Shown here: one piece after another, positions 17,847 through 27,502 of the stretch
Layout: each line of letters starts with the position of its first letter
Position numbering within the stretch: position 1 is the stretch's first letter
From: an uncultured Shewanella sp.
Lineage (GTDB): Bacteria > Pseudomonadota > Gammaproteobacteria > Enterobacterales > Shewanellaceae
DNA length: 57,577 bases
Assembly (NCBI RefSeq): GCF_947497935.1
Contig: NZ_CANMIO010000023.1
Coordinates: 1-57,577, forward strand
Reading direction: 5' to 3'
Made by a program: the position numbers and the translations under genes
Notes under the pieces: model-generated
Database searches by the model: none
Seen by the model: the letters and a program-made list of their open reading frames with translations, nothing else
Told to the model about the DNA's origin: nothing

Positions 17847-18602
17847 ATGTTCAAGCAGATAATTTGTATCGCCGCAATTACAACCCTTATGTCAGGTTGC
17901 GCAACGACTAAAGAAAGCAACGCACCTATCCCTGTTGATGCTGCAGCGCTAGAAGCCAGTCTAACGAAACAAGAAGCAAATATTCTTGATGCTATGGATA
18001 CTTGCAATCAAGCACAGTCGGCAGGCTTTGCCTCCCTAACAACACAAATTGCAGAACTCAATGCCAACGTTGCTAAACTTAACGTCAAGGAAGAAGCTGC
18101 AATTGTTCCTGTTGTCGCTCCAGTACAGTGCCCTCCCTCGCCGATTGGTGACAAATTTATGCTAGGCGCTATTGAAAACGTTTACGTTGAAGAGGTAAAG
18201 GCTAGCTTCCAAACTCGAATTGACACAGGAGCTGAGTCTTCATCTCTTGATGCACATAACATCATCCTTTTTGAAAGAGATGGCAATCAGTGGGTTAGAT
18301 TCGATGTCTTTACTCAAGGTGACAAACAGCCAGCTAAGACATTTGAGTCAAAAGTTGAACGTTTTGTCAGGATCAAGCAAGACTCAGATGAGAAAAGCGA
18401 CCGCAGACCCGTTATCCATGCCCATTTAGAGATAGGCAAGTATAAGGCCGAGACGGATCTAAATTTAAGCGATCGCAGTCATTTGGAGTATCCATTGTTA
18501 CTTGGACGTAAGTTTATGCAGGACATCGCAGTTGTCGATGTTGGACAAACCTACATCCATGGTAAGAAACAAGACGTTAAGCCGTCTAAGACGAAAAAAT
18601 AG
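17847..18602 (+). CDS. Lipoprotein with ATP-dependent zinc protease-like (retropepsin-like) domain
   Basis: The protein (251 aa) has a lipoprotein signal ending LMSGC, so it is probably anchored in a membrane facing the periplasm. The C-terminal half (about 105-245) matches the family named putative ATP-dependent zinc protease, often found with RimK-like ligases. It has RIDTGAESSSL, a DTGA motif like that of retropepsins, and ends with LLGRKFMQDIAVVDVG. A short coiled, Ala/Asn-rich linker joins the two parts. I use ATG 17847 (GGGAAG upstream) rather than 17835, which lacks a ribosome site. It opens a three-gene unit with the 7TM protein and the ATP-grasp ligase. Confidence 0.8.
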   Translation: MFKQIICIAAITTLMSGCATTKESNAPIPVDAAALEASLTKQEANILDAMDTCNQAQSAGFASLTTQIAELNANVAKLNVKEEAAIVPVVAPVQCPPSPIGDKFMLGAIENVYVEEVKASFQTRIDTGAESSSLDAHNIILFERDGNQWVRFDVFTQGDKQPAKTFESKVERFVRIKQDSDEKSDRRPVIHAHLEIGKYKAETDLNLSDRSHLEYPLLLGRKFMQDIAVVDVGQTYIHGKKQDVKPSKTKK

Positions 18603-18613
18603 GATAATTGTAA

Positions 18614-20122
18614 ATGCATTCTAGAAAACCCTTTTATATTTTAGTCGCATTGCTGTTTATTAGCGGTATAGCCGCTAGTGTTTACCGTGGAATTGAACAC
18701 AGTGTGCCTTTCCTACCCGGTAAACAAGTACAGAGTTGGGCCGTCGATGCTAAAATCAGCTTCCAAGGTACTGGCGAGCCAGCAGAAGTTTCTTTTTCAT
18801 TACCGGAAGATCCGGCCTATGAAATTTTGGTTGAAAACGCCACTTCACCAGGTTACGGCTTAACCATCACCAATAATGCAACCGATCGTCGAGCAATTTG
18901 GTCAATACGAAGTGCAACGGGTAAGCAAGATCTCTACTATAAAGTGACCTTAATCCCAACCGGACAAAATAAGCTTTTAGCAGATGAAGTGCCTGCGGAA
19001 CCTACCCCTTATACTTGGCCAGCAACAGAAGAAGCGGCGGCACAACAAACGATTGAAGAAGTTTGGTCACGAAGTGCAACCAACCTTTCTTTTGCGCAGC
19101 AGCTCAATAAACTGTTAAACGCTAATGATCGTAGCCAAAATATTGAACTGCTATTAACCAGTAACTCTCCGAGTAAACTCTTCATTAGAATGCTACATAG
19201 CAAAGGGATCCCGGCTAAAGAAGTCAGTGGTCTTTACCTCGAAGATCAACGTCGTAGACAGCAATTATCTAACTTTGTCGAAGTCTACCATGATGACCAA
19301 TGGTACCTATTCAATGCTGAAGATGGCAGTCAAGGACGCCCTGATAATCTACTATTATGGGATCGCACAGGCACCTCGGTACTGGACGTTATCGGCGGAG
19401 TAAACTCACAAGTTAATTTCTCTATGCTGCAAGATACGCGTTCGGCACTTGCCACCGCTATCGATGTCATGAAGAATGACAATGCACTGGATTTTTCTTT
19501 ATATCAATTACCGCTAGAAGAACAGAGCCTATTTAAGGGGATCTTACTTATCCCTATCGGTGTACTAATGGTGGTTTTTCTTCGCGTAATTATCGGTATC
19601 AAAACCTCTGGTACCTTTATGCCAGTGTTGATTGCTTTGGCATTCATTCAAACTACCTTGATAACTGGTTTAGTTGGCTTCTTGCTAATCGTAGCCTTTG
19701 GTTTGATGATCCGTTCTTACTTATCGGAACTAAACCTATTACTCATATCGAGGATCTCTGCTGTCATCATTGTGGTGATCGGCATTATCGGCCTCTTTAC
19801 CCTGCTCTCTTATAAGTTTGGCTTAAGTGAAGGCTTAACCATCACCTTCTTCCCGATGATTATCTTGGCATGGACCATCGAAAGAATGTCTATTCTGTGG
19901 GAAGAGGAAGGTCCGAAAGAGGTTATGGTACAAGGTGGTGGTAGTCTGTTTGTTGCAACACTTGCCTACCTTGCGATGAGCGCAACTTGGGTACAGCACT
20001 GGGTATTTAACTTCTTAGGTATTCACTTGGTCATCTTGGCGCTAGTGTTACTTATGGGTCAATATACAGGATATCGTCTGCTTGAGCTTAAGCGCTTCAA
20101 GCCGCTAGCTGGAGATAAATAA
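18614..20122 (+). CDS. Membrane protein with inactive transglutaminase domain and 7TM region (UUP1 family)
   Basis: The 502-aa protein has an N-terminal helix, a periplasmic region with a transglutaminase-like fold (about 130-275) and a block of about seven membrane helices (about 310-495). The transglutaminase fold lacks its catalytic triad: the Cys position reads SPSKLFIRML and the His position reads SNFVEVY. Genes for this family almost always sit beside an ATP-grasp RimK-like ligase and a zinc protease-like gene, as here. The stop and the next start overlap by one base (TAATG). A role in peptide-ligase-linked envelope or osmotic biology has been proposed; I infer only that the three act together. 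Confidence 0.82.
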   Translation: MHSRKPFYILVALLFISGIAASVYRGIEHSVPFLPGKQVQSWAVDAKISFQGTGEPAEVSFSLPEDPAYEILVENATSPGYGLTITNNATDRRAIWSIRSATGKQDLYYKVTLIPTGQNKLLADEVPAEPTPYTWPATEEAAAQQTIEEVWSRSATNLSFAQQLNKLLNANDRSQNIELLLTSNSPSKLFIRMLHSKGIPAKEVSGLYLEDQRRRQQLSNFVEVYHDDQWYLFNAEDGSQGRPDNLLLWDRTGTSVLDVIGGVNSQVNFSMLQDTRSALATAIDVMKNDNALDFSLYQLPLEEQSLFKGILLIPIGVLMVVFLRVIIGIKTSGTFMPVLIALAFIQTTLITGLVGFLLIVAFGLMIRSYLSELNLLLISRISAVIIVVIGIIGLFTLLSYKFGLSEGLTITFFPMIILAWTIERMSILWEEEGPKEVMVQGGGSLFVATLAYLAMSATWVQHWVFNFLGIHLVILALVLLMGQYTGYRLLELKRFKPLAGDK

Positions 20123-21072
20123 TGTTCCTAGCTAATCCTTCAGACTTAAGACGCAACGGCGTGCTTTGTATGAACAAGCGTAATATCGACTATATCGGCC
20201 GATATAACCCGCGTAAATACTATAAGCGAGTAGATGATAAGTTAACCACTAAGCAATTAGCGCTAGCGAATAATATCGCGGTCCCCGATCTAATTGGGAC
20301 GGTCTCGGAGCAACATGACATTGCTCATATTCCAGCTATGGTTAATGAGACCGACGGCTTTGTCATCAAGCCAGCTAAAGGCTCCGGTGGTAAAGGAATT
20401 TTAGTTGTTACTAAGGTCGAACATGGACGTTACTATAAGCCTAACGGCCAAGAAGTAACTCCGTCAGAAGTCGATCGTCATGTTTCGAACATCTTAAGCG
20501 GTTTATTCTCACTCGGTGGTAAACCAGATGTCGCCATCGTTGAAGGTCTAATCCAGTTCGATCCTGTGTTCGATGGATATTCTTATGAGGGCGTACCCGA
20601 TATTCGCCTGATTATCTTTAAGGGCTTCCCGATTATGGGCATGCTGCGATTATCGACTGCGGCATCTGACGGTAAGGCAAACCTACACCAAGGCGCGGTA
20701 GGTGTTGGTGTCGATATCGCAACGGGTAGAGGGCTGCATGCGGTGCAATTCGATCAACCGATCGATTTGCATCCAGATACACAAAAAAAACTGATCTCAA
20801 TTGCCGTGCCTCAATGGGATACCTTGCTACATACAGCATCGAAAGCCTACGAGATGTCAGAGCTCGGTTATCTAGGTACCGATATGGTTCTAGATAAGAA
20901 TAAAGGTCCACTCCTACTTGAGCTTAATGCCCGTCCCGGTCTGGCTATTCAGATAGCCAACGGTCGTGGTATTTTGCCCAATCTTCGTCATGTTGAAAAA
21001 ATGGGCAACCACAACATGACTGTTGAAGAACGTGTGGCGTATGCAAAAATACACTTCAGTGCCAACAGCTAA
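20122..21072 (+). CDS. RimK-like ATP-grasp (alpha-L-glutamate ligase-like) protein
   Basis: This 316-aa ATP-grasp protein should form an amide bond between a carboxylate and an amine using ATP. Visible are the ATP-grasp lysine strand FVIKPAKGSGGKGILVV (about 88-104) and the magnesium-binding strand LLLELNARPGLAIQIANG near residue 275. It lacks a signal peptide and should be cytoplasmic. Translation is coupled to the upstream 7TM gene (TAATG) and its end overlaps the next gene by 32 bp. The substrate is unknown. Confidence 0.85.
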   Translation: MFLANPSDLRRNGVLCMNKRNIDYIGRYNPRKYYKRVDDKLTTKQLALANNIAVPDLIGTVSEQHDIAHIPAMVNETDGFVIKPAKGSGGKGILVVTKVEHGRYYKPNGQEVTPSEVDRHVSNILSGLFSLGGKPDVAIVEGLIQFDPVFDGYSYEGVPDIRLIIFKGFPIMGMLRLSTAASDGKANLHQGAVGVGVDIATGRGLHAVQFDQPIDLHPDTQKKLISIAVPQWDTLLHTASKAYEMSELGYLGTDMVLDKNKGPLLLELNARPGLAIQIANGRGILPNLRHVEKMGNHNMTVEERVAYAKIHFSANS

Positions 21073-22783
21073 ACAATTTACTTGGCTATTAAGCCCATTA
21101 TTGCTTTTTGTTTGTTGGTTTAACACGGCAGCTTATGCTGCCGTGTCTCCTATTCCACTTCTTGTGGAACAATGTTTATCTTACCGTTTTCCCAATAATT
21201 CATTTAATCATGCAAGCGACAGTCATACTCTTGCCGTTAAGCTTGAACGCGATTTAATCGGTTTTTTTAACATCAACGACAGAGTTAAGTACTATCGTCA
21301 ATTTCCTCTTTCCTATGCAGATCGAGAACGTCTGCTACAATGCCAGCTATATTTAGCAGATGAGTTAGCCTTATTCTTTAAGTCAACTCAATTTCAGTTA
21401 ATACGATTTAAACTGGCTGAAAGTGACAACCCAGCCGTACAAGCGTTGTCGATGCGTATTAACCGAATAGCGAATAATACTGAAACACCCAAATACAAGG
21501 CGCAATTACATACCGCTCAAGCAGCATTTAAACAAGGTATAAGCAGCCAATCTCTTAGCCTTAATTTCGCAAACAATAGCTGTGAGCGTCCCCAAAACAA
21601 GGGAGCGTCAAAGGAGAGCGACTTTAATGGATCATTGGCCAGTTATCTTATCAGGCAACCCGATCAACAATGTCGCAAAGAAGTGTGGCAAGCCTATCAA
21701 GCTCGTGCATCGATTAAGAATAAAAGTTCGCTAAGTTTAATTAAGGATTTGCGCCAGCAACAGGCAAATCGTCATGGCTTTACCGATTTTGCTAGTGAGC
21801 AACTTGACCAGCAATGGCTATCGAGTCCTCAATCTGTTGCACAATTTTTGCAAGTACAAACCCAACAAATAGGTATTGCGCCCTGGGATCTAGGCTTTGT
21901 CCTGTCTAAAGCGAATCCAACCTCAGTTGAGCCAGTTTTAGCAGAGCAATGGCTAATGCAGATAGCCGCTAAACTTGAAACTTTTGGCATTAGATTATCC
22001 CCCATTAATGAAACAGTGTATCGCGTCTACTTAGATGGGCGTTTATTGGGTGATATCTATCTCTCCCAAGCTAAAACAATAGGTGTAAAGCCGATTCGTC
22101 AGCTGATTGTTGGCCAACAATTTGGTCAAGTTGAGTTAACGCTTAAACCTGAGTTAAATAGCTACCAACAACAAACTGCTGTTATCGATTCTATGGCAAA
22201 AATCATGACACAATTTGCCTCTGGTCACCCATTTTATTTGTATAACACCATCGGCGAAACTCAAGATACCGCCCAAATAGACGCGCTTTGGTTACAGCAA
22301 TACCTTAAAAAGCAACTGATGCCAAAGTTAAAACCAGATAGTAGAGAAGCCATTGTTTTGCAATATGCTAAACAACTACAAGTGTTCAGAGCCAAGGTCG
22401 CCCTTAATACCTATTTAGCCCCCGACAGTTTATTGAAATTCGATTTAAACAGTGCCTTTAAGCAAGCATTTGCGGCCAATTGGGATAATATCAAAGATGC
22501 GCCCTACACCTTCAGTGCCATCGTCTATGAAGGGCCACTCTATTATCAAAAAATATGGCAGCAAGCTCTCGCAAACTATATTTACCAATCGACAGAAGAC
22601 TGTCAGAATCAAAAACTTGTTTTCGATTATTTAGTCGTTAATGAATCATCTAATAGCATTGCAGATATACTGCTGCAGTTGCTCGATGAACCATTAGCCA
22701 TTGACTCACTCATCAAAAGGACTCAACATGCCTTCAATCATCAAGATCAGCACCCTCGCCGCTGCACTCTTTTGCGCAAATAG
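21041..22783 (+). CDS. Secreted M3-like peptidase homologue lacking the zinc motif
   Basis: This protein of about 580 aa has a signal peptide ending AAYA. The middle resembles M3 oligopeptidases, with RHGFTDFASEQLDQQWLSSP and a later stretch VIDSMAKIMTQFASGHPFYLY at the position where active enzymes have FHEFGHALH. No HEXXH is present anywhere, so it is probably not an active metallopeptidase. I choose ATG 21041 over the TTG at 21023 because it gives a clean signal peptide. It overlaps the gene before it by 32 bp and the DUF3541 gene after it by 56 bp. The family link is by eye and uncertain; the protein could be a peptide-binding relative. Confidence 0.55.
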   Translation: MQKYTSVPTAKQFTWLLSPLLLFVCWFNTAAYAAVSPIPLLVEQCLSYRFPNNSFNHASDSHTLAVKLERDLIGFFNINDRVKYYRQFPLSYADRERLLQCQLYLADELALFFKSTQFQLIRFKLAESDNPAVQALSMRINRIANNTETPKYKAQLHTAQAAFKQGISSQSLSLNFANNSCERPQNKGASKESDFNGSLASYLIRQPDQQCRKEVWQAYQARASIKNKSSLSLIKDLRQQQANRHGFTDFASEQLDQQWLSSPQSVAQFLQVQTQQIGIAPWDLGFVLSKANPTSVEPVLAEQWLMQIAAKLETFGIRLSPINETVYRVYLDGRLLGDIYLSQAKTIGVKPIRQLIVGQQFGQVELTLKPELNSYQQQTAVIDSMAKIMTQFASGHPFYLYNTIGETQDTAQIDALWLQQYLKKQLMPKLKPDSREAIVLQYAKQLQVFRAKVALNTYLAPDSLLKFDLNSAFKQAFAANWDNIKDAPYTFSAIVYEGPLYYQKIWQQALANYIYQSTEDCQNQKLVFDYLVVNESSNSIADILLQLLDEPLAIDSLIKRTQHAFNHQDQHPRRCTLLRK

Positions 22784-23813
22784 CTTTGCCGCAGACCTTG
22801 CTGTCACAGAGTCAACCAAGAGTCAGGTTTATCAAGGGATCAAAAACAATCTCGAAGATCACCTATTTGAGCTGCCACCTCGTGTACAAGGCCATTACGG
22901 CATTCGCCAATATCGTATGACTGGCGATTCAAAATATGCCAATGCCGCACTCGTTGATCTCTACGCTGTTACCGAGGCACAAGCCTTCTATGCCTGTAAT
23001 TTAGATAAGCAAGGCTTCATTACAGATCAAGCTCAGCAAGCTATATCTGTATTAGGTAAAGGGCCTCGCGCTAAGGCCCGCAAGAAGGCACTTCAGCCCT
23101 TCCCTGAGTTCATCTTCTATACCGATGTGTTACTACGTTACTCAAGCCGTATCGATGAATTTGGGTTTACAGGCCCTTGCCATGACAAGCTGACTGCGGC
23201 ATTAAAAAAAGCCGATCTAAAAACAGGTTTAACCGATAAAGCCATGATTGAAACTTGGGCTGCTCAGTTAGTCAACTATGTTTACTGGGCAAAACAGATT
23301 GGCGTAGGTGATTATCTAGCGGATTATAAGCAAGCCTTTATTGAGGTTTATCCAGATAACAAAGACGCCAAACTCAATAAGAAACAGTATCGAAATAAGC
23401 TATACGGCATGACCCATTTTATTTTTGCTGCTAGCGAATATTATCAGCACAATGTCGATGCCAAAGAGTTTGCCTGGATCCTAGACCATTTTGAGCACAA
23501 CATTGATCGTATCTTAGAAGACGCTACTGACGATATTATTGCCGAAGTGGGTATTAGCTTCCTGCTTGCGGGTAAAACGGATCACCCTGTGGTCAAAAAA
23601 ACCCAGCAGCATATAATTAATGCCTTCGACACTAAAGAGCAGATCATTCCTTCCCCCCGTGGCAATCCCGATCTGACTCTTGGCGAACACCGTAATGTGT
23701 TAGCCATGATGTTACTAGACTGGCCAGAAAAGTTGCACAGGGGACCTTATCTGTCTGAGCTAAAGGCAACGAAAAAGTATTTACCGAAACAGGTAACGCC
23801 GCTAAATCATTAG
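22728..23813 (+). CDS. Secreted DUF3541-family protein
   Basis: The 361-aa protein has a signal peptide (cleavage after SFA, about residue 20) and a mostly helical body with LPPRVQGHYGIRQYRMTGD near the start and LTLGEHRNVLAMMLLDWP near the end. This matches my memory of DUF3541, a gammaproteobacterial family of unknown role. ATG 22728 has AAAGGA upstream; the frame extends further back but only by a TTG. It starts inside the preceding gene, so the two are co-translated. A terminator follows. Confidence 0.7.
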   Translation: MPSIIKISTLAAALFCANSFAADLAVTESTKSQVYQGIKNNLEDHLFELPPRVQGHYGIRQYRMTGDSKYANAALVDLYAVTEAQAFYACNLDKQGFITDQAQQAISVLGKGPRAKARKKALQPFPEFIFYTDVLLRYSSRIDEFGFTGPCHDKLTAALKKADLKTGLTDKAMIETWAAQLVNYVYWAKQIGVGDYLADYKQAFIEVYPDNKDAKLNKKQYRNKLYGMTHFIFAASEYYQHNVDAKEFAWILDHFEHNIDRILEDATDDIIAEVGISFLLAGKTDHPVVKKTQQHIINAFDTKEQIIPSPRGNPDLTLGEHRNVLAMMLLDWPEKLHRGPYLSELKATKKYLPKQVTPLNH

Positions 23814-23820
23814 CCAATAT

Positions 23821-23854
23821 CCAAGAGGTCTACAGTCTAGGCCTCTTGGTTTTC
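23821..23854 (+). terminator. Terminator after the DUF3541 gene
   Basis: Stem CCAAGAGG / CCTCTTGG with a 13-base loop, followed by TTTTCT, 8 bp after the stop codon. Confidence 0.75.
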
Positions 23855-24012
23855 TATAGATTAAATAATTAGATGGTTAACTAGCTAATAGTGAATGACA
23901 AAGACCCCAACGATCAATCTTTTAATACCTTCAGTTAAATAAGACATTAAATCTTAATCGACTCATCAGCACATCCGAACAAGCACCGAACAAAATCAAT
24001 AAATTAAGCAAC

Positions 24013-24234
24013 TTACTCACTCAATGTTATTACTGATGGATGGTTATCACTGGATTGCTCATGGAATATATCATCAAGATAAACAGCCAGCTCATCTTGT
24101 TTTAGCTCCGGAGGGATCACAACCTCATAGATCCGAGCGCGCATACCACTAGAGGAAACATTAAAGAGCAACCATTCATCACCTTTACGCTCAACAGACA
24201 TCAACTTTCCAAAAACATCAAATCTTATTTTCAT
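24013..24234 (-). CDS. Small conserved protein, DUF7661-like
   Basis: A 73-aa protein starts MKIRFDVFGKLMSVERKGDEW and has no signal peptide or membrane segment. The pattern (FDVFGK, WLLFNVSSSG, IVIPPEL, YLDDIFHE) agrees with a small conserved family that I recall as DUF7661, of unknown function. It stands alone between two intergenic stretches. Family assignment is moderate; coding status looks good. Confidence 0.6.
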   Translation of the reverse strand: MKIRFDVFGKLMSVERKGDEWLLFNVSSSGMRARIYEVVIPPELKQDELAVYLDDIFHEQSSDNHPSVITLSE

Positions 24235-24492
24235 CCGTAACTCCCCAACTAGCTAAGTGCACCTTGCTAACCTCAATTCACTCTGCTTACTCTGCTATCA
24301 TTGATGCAACTTCTATGCATTTAGCCACCCTTGACAGCTTTATTCATATAAGTTATTTATATGAGCTATTCAAACTTTTAGTTCACATTAGTCACTTTTA
24401 AGAACGAGCTAAAAAGTCGCCTGAATATCAGCTCTTTTAATGCCAGCTGAGTATTAAATTAAGCCTCTATTGATGCCCGTCACTTTTAAAAG
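24235..24492. other. Intergenic region with a small hairpin
   Basis: AT-rich spacer. The only structure seen is a hairpin CATATAA / TTATATG near 24345-24364. No gene is supported. Confidence 0.5.
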
Positions 24493-25815
24493 CTAATGGT
24501 TCGAAACAGTGACTCGATTTCGTCCGTTATGCTTAGATTCATATAAGGCCTTATCGGCACGCATAATCAAAGCATCGAGAGCAATATCATCCCTATTCAA
24601 CTTGGCCACGCCTAGACTAATTGTCATCGAGTGCTGTTCAAGCACTGAAAACACCATGGCTTCAACTGTTTTCCTTAAATCTTCTGCCATCAAAACCGCA
24701 CTCTCTAGCGAAGTGTAAGGTAAAAGAATAACAAACTCCTCTCCACCATATCGCACCCCTAGATCTGACGAGCGTATATTGTCTCTAACATAACGCCCTA
24801 AGATCCGTAAAACCTCATCACCCGAAGCGTGGCCATAGTTGTCATTAATGCGTTTAAAATGATCAATATCAAACATGATAATACTCAGATCATGTTTGTA
24901 ACGTTGGCATGCGGATATATGCAGCTTTGCCTGCTCAAGCATATAACGACGATTTTTTAGACCCGTTAGAGTATCTGTTGTCGCATCGTGTAGTGCATCA
25001 TCGAGCTTAGTTTGTGTCTTCTGATTATCATCAACGAGGGCATCCCTTGACTGAATGACTCTCTCTGCCATTAGGTTAAAAGCTGATGCTAGCTCACCTA
25101 TCTCATCTTCTGTTGATATTTGAACGGGGTTAAAGTCTTTATTGAACTGGTACTCTCTTGCTGACTTAGTTAATTTAGAAAGGGGACGTAACATGCTTTT
25201 ATTTACATACCAAAGGATAATAATAAGCGAGGAAAAAAAAAGTACTGACTCTAACATGAATATATAATGAATAGCCTCTTGCCTATTTGAGTATGTTTTT
25301 CTTCGCGCTTTCAGAAGACTTTCCTCTTCAACCTGAAAGTCGCTCATCTCAATTCGGATCCTATCCATGATATTCTTGCCATAGTCACTGGAAACCAACT
25401 GTATCGATTTATCTATTTCACCTGCCTTATAAAGTTCGATAGTAGTATTCAACTCCATGATCTTTTCGTTGATCAGCTTCATAATTCTTAATAAGCGTTG
25501 CTGCTGATTTTGATTCCCCCGAGTCAGATCCGTGAGTGTGCGTAAGTCATTCTCACTCTTTTCTACACCAGAAAAAAATGGCTCAAGATATTTCTCATCG
25601 CCTGTTAACAGGTAGCCTCTTTGGCCCGTTTCGGCATCACGTATCTGGCCTAATAATTCTTCACCATGCCTAATCACTATATGTGTATGCAGGACTAATC
25701 TATAATCTTGCTCTGAAATCTTTTCCATTTCTGTCATTAGAGAGAAATTTAACACACCAATGATCATAAGGCTGGCAAACAATAGGTATACTTTAGTCTT
25801 GATTTTGACAACCAT
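24493..25815 (-). CDS. Membrane diguanylate cyclase with CHASE3 and HAMP domains
   Basis: The 440-aa protein has an N-terminal helix (about 8-26), a periplasmic CHASE3 domain with RDAETGQRGYLLTGDEKYLEPF, a second helix (about 180-200), a HAMP linker (about 203-258) and a C-terminal GGDEF domain. The active site is GGEEF and the inhibitory RSSD site lies just before it, so it should make c-di-GMP under product control. It stands alone. The signal sensed by CHASE3 is not known. Confidence 0.92.
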   Translation of the reverse strand: MVVKIKTKVYLLFASLMIIGVLNFSLMTEMEKISEQDYRLVLHTHIVIRHGEELLGQIRDAETGQRGYLLTGDEKYLEPFFSGVEKSENDLRTLTDLTRGNQNQQQRLLRIMKLINEKIMELNTTIELYKAGEIDKSIQLVSSDYGKNIMDRIRIEMSDFQVEEESLLKARRKTYSNRQEAIHYIFMLESVLFFSSLIIILWYVNKSMLRPLSKLTKSAREYQFNKDFNPVQISTEDEIGELASAFNLMAERVIQSRDALVDDNQKTQTKLDDALHDATTDTLTGLKNRRYMLEQAKLHISACQRYKHDLSIIMFDIDHFKRINDNYGHASGDEVLRILGRYVRDNIRSSDLGVRYGGEEFVILLPYTSLESAVLMAEDLRKTVEAMVFSVLEQHSMTISLGVAKLNRDDIALDALIMRADKALYESKHNGRNRVTVSNH

Positions 25816-26009
25816 GAATCACCATTTATTCATCGCAAATATTTCAACTTTAAAATTGCTAATATCGATATATTCCTTATCTGTACAGAATTAATTGAAT
25901 GGGAAATGAACTCTACGGTTCAAAGAATAATAGCCAATTTATGATAGAAGATAATTAGCTATTGCTGCTGTTAAGAATAAAACTGACAAGGGAATTAACA
26001 TTAGATAGC

Positions 26010-26036
26010 AAAAAACGCTCTAGTAGAGCGCTTTTA
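26010..26036 (-). terminator. Terminator after the YjfB-like gene
   Basis: On the minus strand CGCTCTA / TAGAGCG is followed by six T, 22 bp beyond the stop codon. Confidence 0.75.
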
Positions 26037-26057
26037 CTATAAGAATAAGTCCAAGTT

Positions 26058-26306
26058 TTATACTCTAATATCAATCAAGGTCCCAATTGTATCAGATGAG
26101 ACTTGTATAGCCTCTGCAGAGGCTTGCCCATGAAAGCCAGCTTGCGTTGCATCGACTAACGCTTCTGTCGTACTCCCACTGGAAACCGTTGTTGTGCCTG
26201 ATACTGATTGACTCGCACCAGCGACATCGATTGTCGACTGGGTTAAATCTGACTGAGCAGACTGAAAGCCATTTTGCCCAGAAATAACACTCGGTGGTAT
26301 CTGCAT
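26058..26306 (-). CDS. Putative motility protein, YjfB-like
   Basis: This 82-aa protein is rich in Ser, Thr, Ala and Gln and ends ASAEAIQVSSDTIGTLIDIRV. That ending fits the small YjfB-like motility family, whose members finish with a GTLIDIRV-type motif. The role is unknown. ATG has GAGGG three bases upstream. It is divergent from the receiver-domain gene 225 bp away. Confidence 0.55.
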   Translation of the reverse strand: MQIPPSVISGQNGFQSAQSDLTQSTIDVAGASQSVSGTTTVSSGSTTEALVDATQAGFHGQASAEAIQVSSDTIGTLIDIRV

Positions 26307-26530
26307 AATCCCTCACACAAAAATAGGAACTTAATTGGTCAATTATTATCTAATTTTTGTGCGAAGTACAGCCACAAGCCCAGAGATAGCATTATCCATA
26401 TCACAGCACTGTTTCAAAGGGCTAAACTGTGAGAAATAGTGCTAGAATTAGCTAATATCCCAGTATAATGATAGGGTTGTTAATTAAAGGTTGAAGCCCG
26501 AACACTGGTGAGCTTAGGAGAATAATCTGA

Positions 26531-26893
26531 ATGAACAAAGCAAAAATACTGGTCGTGGATGATGATCCTATTTGTTCGAGTCTTTTATTGTCAGTTCTTG
26601 GCGATGACTACCAAGTTACCACAGTGAACTCAGGGGCCGACGTTATTGAAATTGCTAGTATCCAACAACCCAATGTTATCTTTTTAGATATCATGATGCC
26701 GGGTAAAAATGGTTACCAAGTACTTAAAGATCTTAAGCAAGCCCCTCAAACAACTCGACTCCCAGTCATCATTGTCAGTGCACTTGCAGAAGAGTCCGAT
26801 GAAAACCTTGGATTACGATTAGGTGCCGATGGTTACCTTGCAAAGCCTATTAGCCCAACTGAAGTGTTTGGGATACTAAAAAAGTATCTCTAA
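26531..26893 (+). CDS. Stand-alone response regulator receiver protein
   Basis: A 120-aa CheY-like receiver without an output domain. Acidic residues Asp10-Asp12, phospho-acceptor Asp53 (FLDIMMPG), Ser83 and Lys106 (AKPI) are all in place, so phosphorylation is expected. AGGAG lies upstream of ATG. No histidine kinase is adjacent, so its partner must be elsewhere; a c-di-GMP or chemotaxis-like circuit is possible but not shown. Confidence 0.92.
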   Translation: MNKAKILVVDDDPICSSLLLSVLGDDYQVTTVNSGADVIEIASIQQPNVIFLDIMMPGKNGYQVLKDLKQAPQTTRLPVIIVSALAEESDENLGLRLGADGYLAKPISPTEVFGILKKYL

Positions 26894-27050
26894 TACGATA
26901 TTAACATTCATCACACTAAACAGGCTTTAACACGCTTGAGAATGAGCCTAGATGCTTTCGCGTCATTCTAAAACTGCACCTTTTCTTGCTAACGGTCAAC
27001 GACCATTACCAATCAACCACCTGTTTTTAATAAGATTATAGGTCACAGCT

Positions 27051-27270
27051 TTAGTGATAAATGCCACTGACAAAGCATCTTTGTTTACACTCTCGACAGC
27101 GTATTTTAACGGGTAATAGCTGTATACCCACCAGCGTAAACAGTGCGACTCCAAGTGGATAAGCGACAAGATTTAGAATAAATACAAACGACACATAAAC
27201 ACGCTCGCTATCACAATGTTTACATTTACAGAGAAAGATGAGCTTCTAGCTTTTTATTCAATGATTGCAT
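27051..27270 (-). pseudogene. Small zinc-ribbon membrane protein gene with a frameshift
   Basis: A frame open from 27245 to the stop at 27051 encodes FLCKCKHCDSERVYVS, then a hydrophobic helix (VFILNLVAYPLGVALFTL), then KIRCRECKQRCFVSGIYH. Two CxxC knuckles around a helix look like a real zinc-ribbon protein. This frame has no start codon, but an ATG with an excellent AAGGAG lies at 27270 in the neighbouring frame. One extra base near 27230-27245 would explain the break. It is either a recent pseudogene or a sequencing error. Confidence 0.55.
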
Positions 27271-27502
27271 CCCTGCTCCTTTTTACCTATTCCTATCAAA
27301 CAAACGGTCTATCATAGCCGCGATTTAAAAATAGTCGCTATTTTTCAACCTAGTAGTCTATTAATTTCTTATCCATTAATTTTCAACACTATAGATCTCA
27401 AATATTCATCCAAAGTGTTTCCAACTAAAGAGACTCTTATTAAAAGAGAGCTTATTAAAGTGCCCCTTACCATTGATGCTATTAACAGGCTGATATTATT
27501 TA

